Positions 45,712 to 56,125 of a stretch of 64,000 nucleotides of DNA are shown in pieces. The stretch spans positions 2,418,001 through 2,482,000 of the forward strand of contig CP136945.1 of NCBI GenBank assembly GCA_041530395.1. The letters run 5' to 3'. The position numbers and the translations under genes were made by a program. How positions within the stretch are numbered: the first letter of the stretch is position 1; the number at the start of each line of letters is the position of its first letter. Under the pieces are notes generated by a model. That model saw only the letters and a program-made list of their open reading frames with translations. It searched no databases and was not told where the DNA came from. The DNA is from Thermosynechococcaceae cyanobacterium Okahandja (GTDB lineage: Bacteria; Cyanobacteriota; Cyanobacteriia; Thermosynechococcales; Thermosynechococcaceae).

Positions 45712-46080
45712 CTACGATTCGTCAGCAGTGTTTTGGGGTGCCACAGCAATGGTGATGTGGCAGGTGGGTTTGCGAATTTGATAGGCACGCCCCTGGGCAC
45801 GGGGACGGAACCGCTTCAATGCCGGGCCTTGATCTGCGTAGGCTTGGCTAATTACAAGGGTGGCCGGATCTAAACCCAAATTGTGCTGTGCGTTAGCCGC
45901 TGCCGAGCGCAGTACCTTGGTAATGGGTTCACAGGCGCGGTAGGGCATAAACCGCAGCATAATGAGGGCTTCGCGGTAGGTTTGTCCCCGCAGTTGATCC
46001 AAGACCCGCCGCACCTTGTGGGGGGACATGCGCACGTACTTGGCTGAAGCGCGGGCAGCAGGAGAAGAGGTAGAAACCAT
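45712..46080 (-). CDS. rplV: 50S ribosomal protein L22
   Basis: L22 of 122 residues with [19 protein letters not shown] near the start and the tunnel loop [20 protein letters not shown] near residue 88-107. It follows rpsS. Confidence 0.97.
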   Translation of the reverse strand: MVSTSSPAARASAKYVRMSPHKVRRVLDQLRGQTYREALIMLRFMPYRACEPITKVLRSAAANAQHNLGLDPATLVISQAYADQGPALKRFRPRAQGRAYQIRKPTCHITIAVAPQNTADES

Positions 46081-46115
46081 AGACGGCTATCCAATACGGT
46101 GGCTAAACAAGAGGA

Positions 46116-46394
46116 TCAATGGCGGGCTTTTTTATCACCCTTGACGTGGCTGCGGAAGTTACGGGTGGGGGCAAATTCCCCCAGCTTATGACCCACCATC
46201 TGCTCGGTGATATAGACCGGCACGTGCTGCTTGCCGTTGTGGACCGCAATGGTGTGGCCAATCATTTCCGGCAAAATAGTTGATGCCCGTGACCAAGTTT
46301 TGATCACTTCCTTGCTGTTGCGCTCGTTCAGCGCTTCAATTTTCCGTAAGAGGTGATCGGCCACAAAGGGGCCTTTTTTGAGTGAACGTCCCAT
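46116..46394 (-). CDS. rpsS: 30S ribosomal protein S19
   Basis: S19 of 92 residues, starting [20 protein letters not shown] and including [20 protein letters not shown] and [13 protein letters not shown]. It contacts S13 in the head of the small subunit. Confidence 0.98.
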   Translation of the reverse strand: MGRSLKKGPFVADHLLRKIEALNERNSKEVIKTWSRASTILPEMIGHTIAVHNGKQHVPVYITEQMVGHKLGEFAPTRNFRSHVKGDKKARH

Positions 46395-46417
46395 AACCTA
46401 ACTTCTCCGCAACTATC

Positions 46418-47284
46418 TTAAGACTGACGACCGCCCCGACCCCGCTTGGACGACTTCTTGCGTCGCCGTACAATGAGGGCATTGCTGAGCTTTTTCTTCT
46501 TGCGGGTTTTGTAACCAAGGGTGGGTTTACCCCATGGGGTTACCGGCCCACTGCGGCCAATGGGTGCCCGCCCTTCACCGCCACCGTGGGGGTGATCCAC
46601 CGGATTCATGACGGAACCACGCACTTTGGGTCGCCGCCCTTTCCAGCGATTGCGACCGGCTTTGCCCATGCTGACGTTGTTGGCATCCACATTGCCCACT
46701 TGGCCGATGGTGGCGTAGCACTCCTTGCGGAACAGACGTACCTCTCCTGAGGGCAGCTTCAGGGTCACCATATCTCCCTCTTTGGCCACCACCTGTGCCA
46801 TGGCTCCCGCGGCACGCACCATTTGGGCACCTCGCCCGGGGGTAATTTCCACGTTGTGGACCCCTGTACCCAGAGGAATTTTGGCTAAGGGTAGGGCATT
46901 GCCCACTTCAATGGGGGCATCGGGGCTAGCAATAATGCTGCTGCCGGGGGTGAGATCCCGCGGGTGCAGAATATAACGCTTTTCACCATCTTGGTAGTGA
47001 ACAAGGGCAATGCGAGCGTTCCGGTTGGGATCGTATTCCACCGTGGCCACTTTGGCGGGCACATTCAGCTTACTGCTGCGGCGAAAGTCCACATCGCGAT
47101 AGCGCCGTTTATGGCCGCCGCCCCGCCGCCGACTGGTAATGACACCGCGATTGTTGCGCCCCTTATCCCGCTTGTAGCCACGGGTTAGGGACTTTTCCGG
47201 TTTGTCTGTCGTAATTTCGGCAAAGTCGGAAACGGATTTTTGACGAGTGCCGGGGGTGTAGGGTCGGTATGCACGAATACCCAT
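46418..47284 (-). CDS. rplB: 50S ribosomal protein L2
   Basis: L2 of 288 residues with [20 protein letters not shown] at the start, the peptidyl-transferase-proximal [20 protein letters not shown] near residue 222 and a basic tail. It follows rplW. Confidence 0.98.
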   Translation of the reverse strand: MGIRAYRPYTPGTRQKSVSDFAEITTDKPEKSLTRGYKRDKGRNNRGVITSRRRGGGHKRRYRDVDFRRSSKLNVPAKVATVEYDPNRNARIALVHYQDGEKRYILHPRDLTPGSSIIASPDAPIEVGNALPLAKIPLGTGVHNVEITPGRGAQMVRAAGAMAQVVAKEGDMVTLKLPSGEVRLFRKECYATIGQVGNVDANNVSMGKAGRNRWKGRRPKVRGSVMNPVDHPHGGGEGRAPIGRSGPVTPWGKPTLGYKTRKKKKLSNALIVRRRKKSSKRGRGGRQS

Positions 47285-47299
47285 AGTCGCGGTGCTCCG

Positions 47300-47602
47300 T
47301 TAAACGTCGGGGAAGAGAGTAATTTTGTCGTCGGGGGCAAGGGTGACGATCGCCCGCTTGTACTGGCTGCGATGACCAATGAAGCGCCCAACCCGCTTTT
47401 GCTTTTGGGGCAGGTTGTAGGTGTTCACGCCTGTCACCTTGACGTTAAAGAGATCTTCAATGGCAGCTTTAATTTGGGGTTTGGTGGCGCGGCGATCCAC
47501 ATCAAAGGTGTACTGGTTATTTTCTAGGAGCACCGTTGCTTTTTCGGTGATGATGGGTCGCTTAATTAAATCCGCAAGGACACGGGGCTGCACTTTAGTC
47601 AC
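47300..47602 (-). CDS. rplW: 50S ribosomal protein L23
   Basis: L23 of 100 residues with [19 protein letters not shown] near the start and the tunnel-side loop [15 protein letters not shown]. The start is GTG at 47602, six bases after CAGGAGG; the longer frame to 47671 lies in rplD and is discarded. It overlaps rplD by 8 bases. L23 is the docking site for SRP and trigger factor. Confidence 0.95.
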   Translation of the reverse strand: MTKVQPRVLADLIKRPIITEKATVLLENNQYTFDVDRRATKPQIKAAIEDLFNVKVTGVNTYNLPQKQKRVGRFIGHRSQYKRAIVTLAPDDKITLFPDV

Positions 47603-48227
47603 TGTAAACCTCCTGAATTTTGGCGATCGCCGCGGTGGTGGCCACAATGCGATCGGCGTGGAGTAAATCAAAGATATTGAGTTGATCGGCGCGCAGAATT
47701 TTTAAGGTGGGTACATTACGGGCGGACAGTACCACCATTTCTGCTAGCTCATCCACCAGCAGCAGCACTGTTTGCTCGGGTTCTACCCCCCAGCGCTGGA
47801 GCGCCGTGACTAATTCTTTGGTTTTGGGACGGGGCAGTTGATCGGCAAACTCTTCAACCACAATCAAATCGGCTGTGCGACTCATTAGAGCGGTACGCAG
47901 CGCCAACCGCCGCTCTTTGCGGTTCATTTTTTGGGTGTAGTCGCGGGGCTTGGGCCCAAAGATGACACCACCGCCGCGCCACAGGGGTGAACGAATGGAG
48001 CCGGCTCGGGCACGACCGGTGCCTTTTTGCCGCCACGGTTTACGACCGCCGCCGCGCACTTCTGCACGCGTTTTAGTGGAAACGGTTCCTTGACGGGCAT
48101 TGGCTAACTGCCGCACAAGGGCGCGATGGACGATATGATTGGCGGTTTCGGGCTTGGCCGTCGCTAGGTCAAGCGTTGCCTCGCCCCGTTCAGCCCCCTG
48201 CCAGTCCTTTACAACACATGCAACCAT
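47595..48227 (-). CDS. rplD: 50S ribosomal protein L4
   Basis: L4 of 210 residues from the ATG at 48227. The tunnel loop [20 protein letters not shown] and the [18 protein letters not shown] segment are clear. In E. coli L4 represses its own operon; whether it does so here cannot be seen. Confidence 0.96.
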   Translation of the reverse strand: MVACVVKDWQGAERGEATLDLATAKPETANHIVHRALVRQLANARQGTVSTKTRAEVRGGGRKPWRQKGTGRARAGSIRSPLWRGGGVIFGPKPRDYTQKMNRKERRLALRTALMSRTADLIVVEEFADQLPRPKTKELVTALQRWGVEPEQTVLLLVDELAEMVVLSARNVPTLKILRADQLNIFDLLHADRIVATTAAIAKIQEVYSD

Positions 48228-48246
48228 AACTGCAATCTCCAAGCCC

Positions 48247-48888
48247 TTACTTGCGACCAACAACTTTTGCGGGGGTAATGCTCACCAGTGCCCCGGGTTT
48301 ACCGGGCAGTGCGCCCTTGATGAGGAGCAAGTTCCGCTCGCTATCGACCCGTACCACCTGCAACTTGCGAATGGTGACCGTGGCATTGCCGGTGCGACCC
48401 GCCATTCGTTTGCCCGGAAACACCCGCCCGGGCGTGGTACCTGCCCCCGTCGAACCGGGTAAGCGGTGATTTTTTGAGCCGTGCGCCATTGGCCCGCGCT
48501 TAAAGTTATGCCGCTTTTGGTAGCCCGCAAAGCCACGACCAATGCTGGTGCCCCGCACATCCACCAATTGACCGGCACTAAAAATATCAACGGTAATGCT
48601 CTGCCCCAGTTGATAGGGGGAGGTGTCCTCAAGGCGATATTCCCGCAGGTGACGCATGGGCGGCGTTTGGGAATGCTTGCTGAGGTGGCCGCGCTCGGGG
48701 CGAGTCAGGTTTTTTTCGCGCACCTCGCCAAAGGCCACTTGAATGGCCGTGTAGCCGTCGGTTTGGGGGGTCTTGATCTGGGTAATCGGACATGGCCCCG
48801 CTTGCACCACCGTAATGGGGACAGCTTTGCCCGCCTCGTCGAAGATTTGGGTCATGCCCAGTTTTGTCCCTAAAATACCAACTGTCAC
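48247..48888 (-). CDS. rplC: 50S ribosomal protein L3
   Basis: L3 of 213 residues with [20 protein letters not shown] at the start and the [20 protein letters not shown] loop near residue 128. The start is GTG at 48888, behind AAGGAAAG. It is the first gene of the cluster; rpsJ does not precede it, as in other cyanobacteria where rpsJ is in the str operon. Confidence 0.96.
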   Translation of the reverse strand: MTVGILGTKLGMTQIFDEAGKAVPITVVQAGPCPITQIKTPQTDGYTAIQVAFGEVREKNLTRPERGHLSKHSQTPPMRHLREYRLEDTSPYQLGQSITVDIFSAGQLVDVRGTSIGRGFAGYQKRHNFKRGPMAHGSKNHRLPGSTGAGTTPGRVFPGKRMAGRTGNATVTIRKLQVVRVDSERNLLLIKGALPGKPGALVSITPAKVVGRK

Positions 48889-49261
48889 GATCGCTTTCCT
48901 TAAACGTACGAATGACAACAGAGCAGCAAGAGGTCGTCCGGCAGACGATACCTCTGCAGATTCCCGCAGTTAGGAATGATGGATTGACCCAGCAGTTACA
49001 CGGTCAGGCAGATACCGCCGTATCTATACGTCGAGCAAGGACAACTTCAGATGAGAGTGGCGCTGTAGGTCAGCGAGCCGCCAATAACACCTGAATGGAT
49101 CAGTGGAACCAAGGACTTAAGGGGGTTGAGGCGATCGCGCCCGGCTCAGTATCCGTTTTTGGTCACAAGTTTTAATCATAGATCAGCGATTGTCAGTTTG
49201 TCTAGAGATTTGGTAGCATTTTTTACGCTCCCGTGAGCCAACGGGCATTGGGAATTTCTGA
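48889..49261. other. Divergent region between ribosomal cluster and tgt
   Basis: About 370 bases holding the promoter and leader of the 30-gene ribosomal cluster on the minus strand and the tgt promoter on the plus strand. A HIP1 octamer lies near 49131. No further gene was recognised; the 76-codon plus-strand frame from 48864 looks fortuitous. No clear -10/-35 pair could be assigned. Confidence 0.4.
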
Positions 49262-50383
49262 GTGTTTGAGTTTGTCTGTCAGCAGCAGTGTCGCCACAGC
49301 CATGCCCGAGCGGGCTTGTTTTATACGCCCCACGGCAGTGTGGCCACGCCCCGCTTTATGCCGGTGGGTACGTTAGCCAACGTTAAAACCCTCACCCCTG
49401 AGCACCTGAAGGCGGCAGGGGCGCAAATGATCTTAGCTAATACCTATCACCTGCACCTACAACCCGGGGAGGCCATTGTGGCGGCAGCGGGCGGGCTGCA
49501 CCGTTTTATGGGCTGGAGCGGCCCGATTCTCACGGATTCGGGGGGGTTTCAGGTGTTTAGCCTGAGTGAGATGCGCCAGATCTCTGATGCAGGGGTGGTG
49601 TTTCGCTCGCCCCACGACGGCCAGATGATTGAGTTGTCACCGGAGCGCGCTATTCACATCCAAGCCCAACTCGGGGCGGATGTGATCATGGCCTTTGATG
49701 AGTGCCCCCCTTATCCCGCCAGTCGCGAGGCGGTGGTACAGGCCACCCAGCGCACCCTACACTGGCTAGAGCGCTGCATTGCCGCTAAGGAGCGACCGGA
49801 TCAGGCGCTGTTTGGGATTGTCCAAGGGGGAGTCTATGGGGATCTGCGGCGCGAGTGTGCTACCGCCATGCTGGCCTACGACCTACCCGGCTATGCCATT
49901 GGCGGTGTCAGTGTGGGGGAGCCAACCGCCGCGATGCACGAGATTGTGGCCCTGACGGCACCGCTACTGCCGGTTCATAAACCCCGCTATTTGATGGGGG
50001 TGGGCACCCACCTAGAAATGCTGCGGGCGATCGCTGCCGGAATTGACTTATTTGACTGTGTGATTCCCACCCGTTTGGCGCGCCATGGCTGTGCCATTGT
50101 GCAAGGTCGCCGCTGGAACCTCAAGAATGCTCAGTTTCGGCGGGATTATGACCCCCTTGATGCCACCTGTCCCTGCTACACCTGTACCACGTTTAGCCGC
50201 GCCTACCTAAGTCACTTAGTGCGTGCCAAGGAGTTACTGGCCTACACCCTCCTGTCCATTCATAACGTGACGGAACTGATCCGCTTTACTCAGGCCGCTC
50301 GCCAGGCGATTCTTGAGGAACGCTTTGCCAGCTTTGCGGCAGAATGGGAGCAGCAGTTAGGTGCCGCCAACAATCATGATTAG
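49262..50383 (+). CDS. tgt: Queuine/preQ1 tRNA-guanine transglycosylase
   Basis: Tgt of 373 residues that exchanges guanine 34 for preQ1 in tRNAs with GUN anticodons. Seen are [16 protein letters not shown] near residue 90 (catalytic Asp), [20 protein letters not shown] near 249 and the zinc site [17 protein letters not shown] near 304. The start is GTG at 49262. The next gene starts within its last codons. Confidence 0.95.
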   Translation: MFEFVCQQQCRHSHARAGLFYTPHGSVATPRFMPVGTLANVKTLTPEHLKAAGAQMILANTYHLHLQPGEAIVAAAGGLHRFMGWSGPILTDSGGFQVFSLSEMRQISDAGVVFRSPHDGQMIELSPERAIHIQAQLGADVIMAFDECPPYPASREAVVQATQRTLHWLERCIAAKERPDQALFGIVQGGVYGDLRRECATAMLAYDLPGYAIGGVSVGEPTAAMHEIVALTAPLLPVHKPRYLMGVGTHLEMLRAIAAGIDLFDCVIPTRLARHGCAIVQGRRWNLKNAQFRRDYDPLDATCPCYTCTTFSRAYLSHLVRAKELLAYTLLSIHNVTELIRFTQAARQAILEERFASFAAEWEQQLGAANNHD

Positions 50384-50831
50384 CTTTTCCGATGCGGTTT
50401 TATCGAAGGATGAACGTCTCAGCCGCTGGGGCTTTTTGGGCTTGGCCAGTGCTCCTTTGGTTGGGTCGGTGTTGTTTAATCATGGGATGGCTCCCCCCTT
50501 TGTCATTTGTCCCCTGCGGAATTTAACCGGCATTCCCTGCCCGGGGTGCGGCCTGACCCGCTCGTTTATGGCCATTGCCCGGGGGGATCTCGAGTATGCC
50601 CTCTCGATGCACCTGTTTGGCCCTGTCCTCTTTGCCGCCTTTGCCCTAGTCGTGATCTTCATGGCGGCTGAACTCAAAACCGGTCGCCGACTGCGGCGTA
50701 CCCCTTTTCGCTACCTCCAACGGATCGAGCACTGGTGGTGGCTGGCCGTGCTCTACTTTGGTTACTATGGCCTGCGCTTGGCGAGTCTTATCCAAACCGG
50801 CGAGTTTTACATTATTCCTTTCCGGGGCTAA
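50376..50831 (+). CDS. DUF2752 membrane protein
   Basis: A 151-residue protein from the ATG at 50376, overlapping the tgt end by 8 bases. The DUF2752 signature [20 protein letters not shown] with three cysteines lies near residue 44, and three membrane segments are seen (near 20-38, 82-100, 118-136). Function unknown. Its 3' end overlaps lpxB on the other strand by 20 bases. Confidence 0.82.
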   Translation: MISFSDAVLSKDERLSRWGFLGLASAPLVGSVLFNHGMAPPFVICPLRNLTGIPCPGCGLTRSFMAIARGDLEYALSMHLFGPVLFAAFALVVIFMAAELKTGRRLRRTPFRYLQRIEHWWWLAVLYFGYYGLRLASLIQTGEFYIIPFRG

Positions 50832-51981
50832 CCAGCAGGTCAAGGATTTCCCGGGCTGCCCGCTCCACCACCCCGGGGGTACCCATGGCGTGGCGCATTT
50901 CGGCGTAGGCGGCCTGCATCGCCGCTTGTTTCTGGGGCTGCTGCAGTAACGCTAGGGCTGTGGCGGTAATGTTGGCAACCGTGGCCTGCTCCTGTAGCAG
51001 TTCCGGCACAATGGCTTTGCCCGCCAGTAGGTTGGGGGGCGAGACAAAATCCAGCTTAAAGCTCAAGAAGGTGCGGTAGAGCCACAGGCTGAGGGGATGC
51101 ACGCGGTAGATGACCACCTGGGGGACGTTCAGCAGCGCTGTTTCTAAGTTCACAGTACCGGATTTGGCGATCGCGAGGTCGGCGGCGGCCAACACCAGTA
51201 ACGAATCGTCCGCTAAGGTCACCGGAATGGGGTAACGCTCTAGAACCGCTTCAATGGCCGGACGGTACTGCCGCAGCGAAAGGGGTAACCAAAAACGGGC
51301 TTGGGGATAAACTTGGGCAATATTGGTGGCGGCGGCCAAAATCAAGGGCAACAGGGATCGAATTTCCTGCTTCCGGGACAGGGGCAACAGGGCAATGGCC
51401 AACTCCTGCGCCCCAATGCCCAAGGCTTGACGGGCAGCCTCACGGCTAGGAGCCGCCGCAATGCGATCGAGCAGGGGGTGCCCCACCCAAACGACATTGG
51501 CACCGTGCTGGCGGTAGTACTTGGCCTCTTCTGGGAAAATCGCAATTAGACGATCGCTGAGGGCAACAATTTGGCGCGTGGTTTTGAGGCTATGGGACCA
51601 CACCCATTCTTGCGGAGCAATGTAATAGACCATGGGCACCCGAAAGTGCTTGCGAATAAAGCGCCCCATGGCCACATTCCCGCCAATATAGTCAATCAGT
51701 ACCACCAGATCCGGCGGATGGTTCTGAAGGTAGCGGCGCGCCTTCAGTTGCAGCGCAATCGTTGCTTTTACTAAGGGCAGTGCTTCCAGCAGGCCCACCG
51801 AGCCAATCCCAGCGGTATTGAACAGCACCCTTGCTCCTGCGGCGGCCATGCGATCGCCCCCGAGGGCAGAAATGGTTAGGGGAAGCCCCCGTTCATCCGC
51901 TAGGCGGTAGAGGGCTTTTACCAGTAAGGCTCCCTGAAGATCGCCGGACACTTCGCCGGTGCTAATAAACAAATGCGCCAT
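50812..51981 (-). CDS. lpxB: Lipid-A-disaccharide synthase
   Basis: LpxB of 389 residues, a GT19 glycosyltransferase joining UDP-diacylglucosamine with lipid X. FISTGEVSGDLQGALLVKAL at the start, YYIAPQEWVWSHSLK near residue 120, and LAIAKSGTVNLETALLNVP near 262 are family marks. The presence fits an outer-membrane lipid A-like pathway; the other lpx genes are not in the window. Followed downstream by no further gene on this strand until rplC. Confidence 0.94.
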   Translation of the reverse strand: MAHLFISTGEVSGDLQGALLVKALYRLADERGLPLTISALGGDRMAAAGARVLFNTAGIGSVGLLEALPLVKATIALQLKARRYLQNHPPDLVVLIDYIGGNVAMGRFIRKHFRVPMVYYIAPQEWVWSHSLKTTRQIVALSDRLIAIFPEEAKYYRQHGANVVWVGHPLLDRIAAAPSREAARQALGIGAQELAIALLPLSRKQEIRSLLPLILAAATNIAQVYPQARFWLPLSLRQYRPAIEAVLERYPIPVTLADDSLLVLAAADLAIAKSGTVNLETALLNVPQVVIYRVHPLSLWLYRTFLSFKLDFVSPPNLLAGKAIVPELLQEQATVANITATALALLQQPQKQAAMQAAYAEMRHAMGTPGVVERAAREILDLLVSPGKE

Positions 51982-51983
51982 GC

Positions 51984-53135
51984 CTATCCCTGTAACGCCG
52001 CCACGGGTTGACAGAGTTGATCCTGAAACTCGAGTTCTGCGGCGGCCATCTGCTGCACCGCCGCGGCCATAATCTCAGGAATGGTTGCCCCAGCTTCGTA
52101 CTGTTCTAGCCATTGCTGGGCGGTATTTCCTTGGCGCAGAATTTTTTTGATGGGTGCCAAAAAACAACTAAACCCCTGCCCTTTGGCGATCGGCCACACC
52201 TGTGTAAAGAGTTCATGAATCCAGTCGGCGGCGGTGAGGCGGCGACCATCTTGCCAGTGAGTGAGCACCGCCCCAAGGCTATGGTGAGCCGCTGCTTGTT
52301 CATTGGCATCGGCCAGTTCGGCCAGATCAACCCCTTGGCGGTGCAGCGTACTAGAGTGCAACGGATCCAGTTCCGGATCCTCTAGCAACTGCAATAGCCG
52401 CGCCTCTAACAGCGCCGTAATGGCCAATAGCTCAATCGGGTCGGTCACCAGATCGCAGATGCGCAACTCCAGTCGATTGAGATCGTAGGGACGGCGATCG
52501 CCATTGGGGCGCACCGCACTCCAAAGATGGCGCACATTTTGCATTGTGCCCTGTTGCAGTTGCGCTTCCGTCCAAGCAATAAAGTGGGCATGGCTGGTAA
52601 AAAGAGGCACGTGGGCAGGGGTTTTGGGAAATGTTGCCCAGCGCGTCGAGTGATAGCCCGTCACTGTCCCATCTAAAAAGGGAGAGGAGGCACTCAGCGC
52701 CAAAAACAACGCCGCCTCCATGCGCACAAGGCGACAGGCGCGGATCAACAGTTCTGGATCCCGCAGCCCGATATTGATATGGACGCTGGCGGTAACCACC
52801 CGCGTGCCGTAGGTTTGCTCAATGTAGGTATGGTAAGGATTGTGTGGATCTGAGCGATAAAACCGCTGTGTGTCCCCTAAACTCAGGGTGCTGCCCGGGA
52901 CGAGGGTAAGCGCTCCCAACGACCGCAGGTAGGCGCGCAGGCGAAAGCGTGGCCGCAATAGGTCACACAGCGCCTGATCGTAAAGATAGGCTGGCGGCGT
53001 GGTGAATTCGACATTGCGACTGTCCGGCTCCCGCACAAACCCGGGTAGGGCCTGCACAATCCGATCCGACAGCCCCATAATCTCACCGGCGGGGGTGCCA
53101 GTGTAGAGTTCAACCTCAAAGCCCTTGGATAGCAT
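51984..53135 (-). CDS. gshA: Glutamate-cysteine ligase, cyanobacterial type
   Basis: A 383-residue GCS2-family ligase of the cyanobacterial type that makes gamma-glutamylcysteine, the first step of glutathione synthesis. Segments seen are KGFEVELYTGTPAGEIMGLS, RNVEFTTPPAYLYD, VVTASVHINIGL and GYHSTRWATFP. No gshB lies in the window. The ATG at 53135 is suitable. lpxB follows 2 bases after its stop. Confidence 0.9.
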   Translation of the reverse strand: MLSKGFEVELYTGTPAGEIMGLSDRIVQALPGFVREPDSRNVEFTTPPAYLYDQALCDLLRPRFRLRAYLRSLGALTLVPGSTLSLGDTQRFYRSDPHNPYHTYIEQTYGTRVVTASVHINIGLRDPELLIRACRLVRMEAALFLALSASSPFLDGTVTGYHSTRWATFPKTPAHVPLFTSHAHFIAWTEAQLQQGTMQNVRHLWSAVRPNGDRRPYDLNRLELRICDLVTDPIELLAITALLEARLLQLLEDPELDPLHSSTLHRQGVDLAELADANEQAAAHHSLGAVLTHWQDGRRLTAADWIHELFTQVWPIAKGQGFSCFLAPIKKILRQGNTAQQWLEQYEAGATIPEIMAAAVQQMAAAELEFQDQLCQPVAALQG

Positions 53136-53183
53136 TGTTTCCCCTCAATTAGCACTATCCTATCGCCTTGCGGGGGGCGATCG

Positions 53184-54035
53184 CTAAGCCAAGGCCGCCG
53201 CCAGCGCCGCTGCCATCACTGGTGTGGGGGCGGGTTGACCAATCCAGTGTTCGAGGGCTGCCGCCCCTTGGTGTAACAGCATCGTCAGCCCATCCATGGT
53301 TTGCAGTTGCCGAGCCATGGCCAACTGGAGTAGGAGCGTGGGGCGCGGTTTATAAATTAAGTCATAGACCACTGCCGTAGGGGGCAACTTGGCTAAGGCT
53401 TGAGCCTCAAGGGGCGTTGCATCGGTGTGGGGACTCATGCCAATGGGGGTAGTATTGACCACTAGCCTAGTTTGCTCTAAGCAGGAGGTACGTGCCTCCC
53501 ACGGGAGTGCCTCTAAGGTCAGCGTAGGCCAACTGGCCACAAAGGCCGCCAAGCGCTCCGGCTGCCGACCACTCACGTAGATCTGACCACAGCCTAGGTC
53601 ATGGCAGGCGGCCACTACCGCCCGCGCCGCGCCACCATAGCCCAGAACTAAAACAGCCGTCTCTGACCAATTCTGGGGGTGCGATCGCAACGGCGCTAAG
53701 AACCCGTGCACATCGGTATTGGTGCCCACCCAGCCCTGCTCACCCCGATAGACCGTATTCACCGCCCCCACCTGCTGCGCCAAGTCACTCACTGCCGCTA
53801 AGTAAGGCAGAACTGTCTCTTTGTGGGGAATCGTTACATTAAAACCCACTACCCCCAGAGCCGCCAGACCCGCGATTGCCGCCTCCAATTGACCGGCTTG
53901 AACCGCAAACGGCACATAGACGTAATCTAGCCCCAAGTGCGCCAGAGCCGCATTGTGCATCGCTGGTGAGAGGGTATGCTCAATGGGGTCGCCAATGACC
54001 CCCAGTAGCTTTGTGGTGCCCGAAATGGCAGGCAT
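53184..54035 (-). CDS. aroE: Shikimate dehydrogenase
   Basis: AroE of 283 residues. Substrate site residues are in HTLSPAMHNAAL near residue 19 and NVTIPHKE (catalytic Lys) near 65; NTDVHGFL near 106 and the NADP loop GYGGAARAVV near 130 complete it. It reduces 3-dehydroshikimate in aromatic amino acid synthesis. It follows glnB with 6 bases between and probably shares its transcript. Confidence 0.96.
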   Translation of the reverse strand: MPAISGTTKLLGVIGDPIEHTLSPAMHNAALAHLGLDYVYVPFAVQAGQLEAAIAGLAALGVVGFNVTIPHKETVLPYLAAVSDLAQQVGAVNTVYRGEQGWVGTNTDVHGFLAPLRSHPQNWSETAVLVLGYGGAARAVVAACHDLGCGQIYVSGRQPERLAAFVASWPTLTLEALPWEARTSCLEQTRLVVNTTPIGMSPHTDATPLEAQALAKLPPTAVVYDLIYKPRPTLLLQLAMARQLQTMDGLTMLLHQGAAALEHWIGQPAPTPVMAAALAAALA

Positions 54036-54041
54036 TGCCCC

Positions 54042-54416
<375 letters not shown>

Positions 54417-54452
54417 CTATCTCTATTTAGCACTGGCTAGCGGCGCTAACGT

Positions 54453-54466
54453 GTAGCAATAACTAC
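54453..54466 (-). promoter_or_regulatory. NtcA-binding site of glnB
   Basis: GTA-N8-TAC is perfect (GTAGCAATAACTAC as read on the plus strand). On the minus strand a -10-like TAAATA follows 23 bases after it, close to the usual NtcA-activated promoter spacing of about 22. It lies 73 bases upstream of the glnB start. Confidence 0.8.
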
Positions 54467-54543
54467 ATTATCCCCCACCTCAAGGCTGCACAGACCTGCG
54501 CTAGGGATAATAATGGGGAATCAACCACGCAGGAGTAACATCA

Positions 54544-55266
54544 ATGGGGTGGCAGCGACCCGATGGCCGAGACCCACAGGATTTGCGATCGCACCGTTTT
54601 CAGCGCCATTTCACCCAATTTTCCCTTGGCTCGGTACTAGCTCACGCGGGTCAGACCCAAGTGCTGTGTACGGTGAATGTGCGGGAGGGGGTACCCAAAT
54701 TTTTGGAAGGGAGTGGCCGCGGCTGGCTCACCGCCGAATATCGGATGCTGCCCGGTGCCACCCGCCAACGGCAAGAGCGGGAAGTCCTCAAGCTCTCTGG
54801 CCGTACCCAAGAGATTCAGCGCCTCATTGGCCGCAGCTTACGAGCCGCTTTAGACTTTGACCGTTTGGGGGAGCGCACCCTCATTGTGGATGCCGATGTG
54901 CTGCAAGCGGATGCCGGTACCCGCTCTGTGGCCATTACCGGAGGTTATATTGCCCTTGCGGATGCGGTGCAGCAGCTTTTAGGGCAAGGGGTACTCACAG
55001 AATCTCCCCTCGTGCGACAGGTGGCGGCGGTCTCCGTGGGGCTGATTGACGGGGAGCCGTACCTCGATCTTTCCTATGCTGAAGATGTGACCGCTAGCGT
55101 TGACTTTAACGTGGTGATGACCGACAGGGGTGAATTTCTGGAGGTGCAGGGAACAGCCGAGGCCGGCACCTTTAGCCGCACAGACCTCAACACAATGCTA
55201 GACTTAGCCGCGAAGGGGATTCAGCAACTGGTTTTAGCCCAACAACAGGCTCTTGCCTATGAATGA
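54544..55266 (+). CDS. rph: Ribonuclease PH
   Basis: RNase PH of 240 residues, a phosphorolytic 3' exonuclease that trims t[23 protein letters not shown] near residue 30 and the [33 protein letters not shown] region near 65-95 (split here by family motifs) plus [19 protein letters not shown] near 117 identify it. The divergent start is about 160 bases from glnB. The next gene overlaps its end by 8 bases. Confidence 0.96.
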   Translation: MGWQRPDGRDPQDLRSHRFQRHFTQFSLGSVLAHAGQTQVLCTVNVREGVPKFLEGSGRGWLTAEYRMLPGATRQRQEREVLKLSGRTQEIQRLIGRSLRAALDFDRLGERTLIVDADVLQADAGTRSVAITGGYIALADAVQQLLGQGVLTESPLVRQVAAVSVGLIDGEPYLDLSYAEDVTASVDFNVVMTDRGEFLEVQGTAEAGTFSRTDLNTMLDLAAKGIQQLVLAQQQALAYE

Positions 55267-55870
55267 CACTGCCGTTTGCTTAGGACACATTGTCAAATCC
55301 AATTCCCACTGTGACTACGTTGCCCAACTGGTGGATCAGTTTGATGTGGCCACCCCACCCCAGCCGGAGGACTATAGCTTTGGCCGCTTTGTCAAGCTCG
55401 CGGATGAGCAGCGCCACTGGGCCGTGGGGGTCATCTATAACTCTCAGTTGCTCAACCCGCAGTTTAATCAACTTAGCCCACGCCTGACCACCAGTGCCGA
55501 TGCCTTTCTCAGTCCCGATCTGGTCAGCGAAACCCGCACCCTTTTGTGGATTGCCCTGATTGGCCACCTTGTGGATCGGGATCCACAACCCTACGGTCAA
55601 CAGGGGATGCCAACCCTCGTGGTGCCCGTCAATACGCCTGTGTGGCTGTTAACCCTGGCGGAAATTCAGGCGTTTCATCGCACCTGTAGCGGCCAAGCCC
55701 AGTTTCGCTACTATGCGCACCTGTTACGCTCCACAGGTAACTATGCGGCTCCCCTGCTCACCCATATTCTGGAGACGATTACGCCCCTGTTTACAGGCAG
55801 CGAGCGGCGATCGCTACAAATTCTCAGCAAAGAGTTGGCGTGGCGGCACACCCTTGGTAGCTTGCTCTAG
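55259..55870 (+). CDS. Conserved cyanobacterial protein, possibly HAS-barrel
   Basis: A 203-residue protein from the ATG at 55259. The N-terminal third ([17 protein letters not shown], then [20 protein letters not shown]) looks like a small beta barrel of the HAS type seen at the start of HerA-like ATPases; the rest is mainly helical, and no ATPase motif is present. It overlaps rph by 8 bases and is probably co-translated. The family assignment is tentative and the function unknown. A nurA-domain gene is elsewhere in the window at 16374. Confidence 0.6.
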   Translation: MNDTAVCLGHIVKSNSHCDYVAQLVDQFDVATPPQPEDYSFGRFVKLADEQRHWAVGVIYNSQLLNPQFNQLSPRLTTSADAFLSPDLVSETRTLLWIALIGHLVDRDPQPYGQQGMPTLVVPVNTPVWLLTLAEIQAFHRTCSGQAQFRYYAHLLRSTGNYAAPLLTHILETITPLFTGSERRSLQILSKELAWRHTLGSLL

Positions 55871-55992
55871 GGGCAAGACCCGATACATAACTCCCAGCTT
55901 CGCAATCAAAATTCATGAACAATCGTGTGCAATAGTGACAAAACTCGGATGTATCTGCTAAGGTCTTTAAGTGTGTGAGGAGCGAACCAGTT

Positions 55993-56033
55993 AAGGGCAC
56001 CGAGACGAAACACGGCCAGTCGTCGGTGCCCTT
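55993..56033. repeat. Perfect 11-base inverted repeat (possible terminator or small RNA)
   Basis: AAGGGCACCGA (55993-56003) pairs with TCGGTGCCCTT (56023-56033); inside, GAC and GTC can extend the stem. It lies between the HAS-like gene and the response-regulator gene. It may terminate the rph operon (both arms end in A/T pairs) or form the leader of the next gene. Just before it, at 55973-55982, GTGTGAGGAG is the exact complement of the core of the Yfr1 small-RNA motif. Confidence 0.5.
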
Positions 56034-56125
56034 TCTGATCCTTATCGATACGTATCAACGTCCCTTTTTGCGTGTAAACTGCAATCAATAAAATAGCGCT
56101 GCTGCAACTGAGGGGACAGGAACTG

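Noticed and set aside
48864-49094. 76-codon plus-strand frame before tgt
   Set aside because: It overlaps the rplC start and the ribosomal promoter region, with no ribosome-binding site or known relatives that I recognise.
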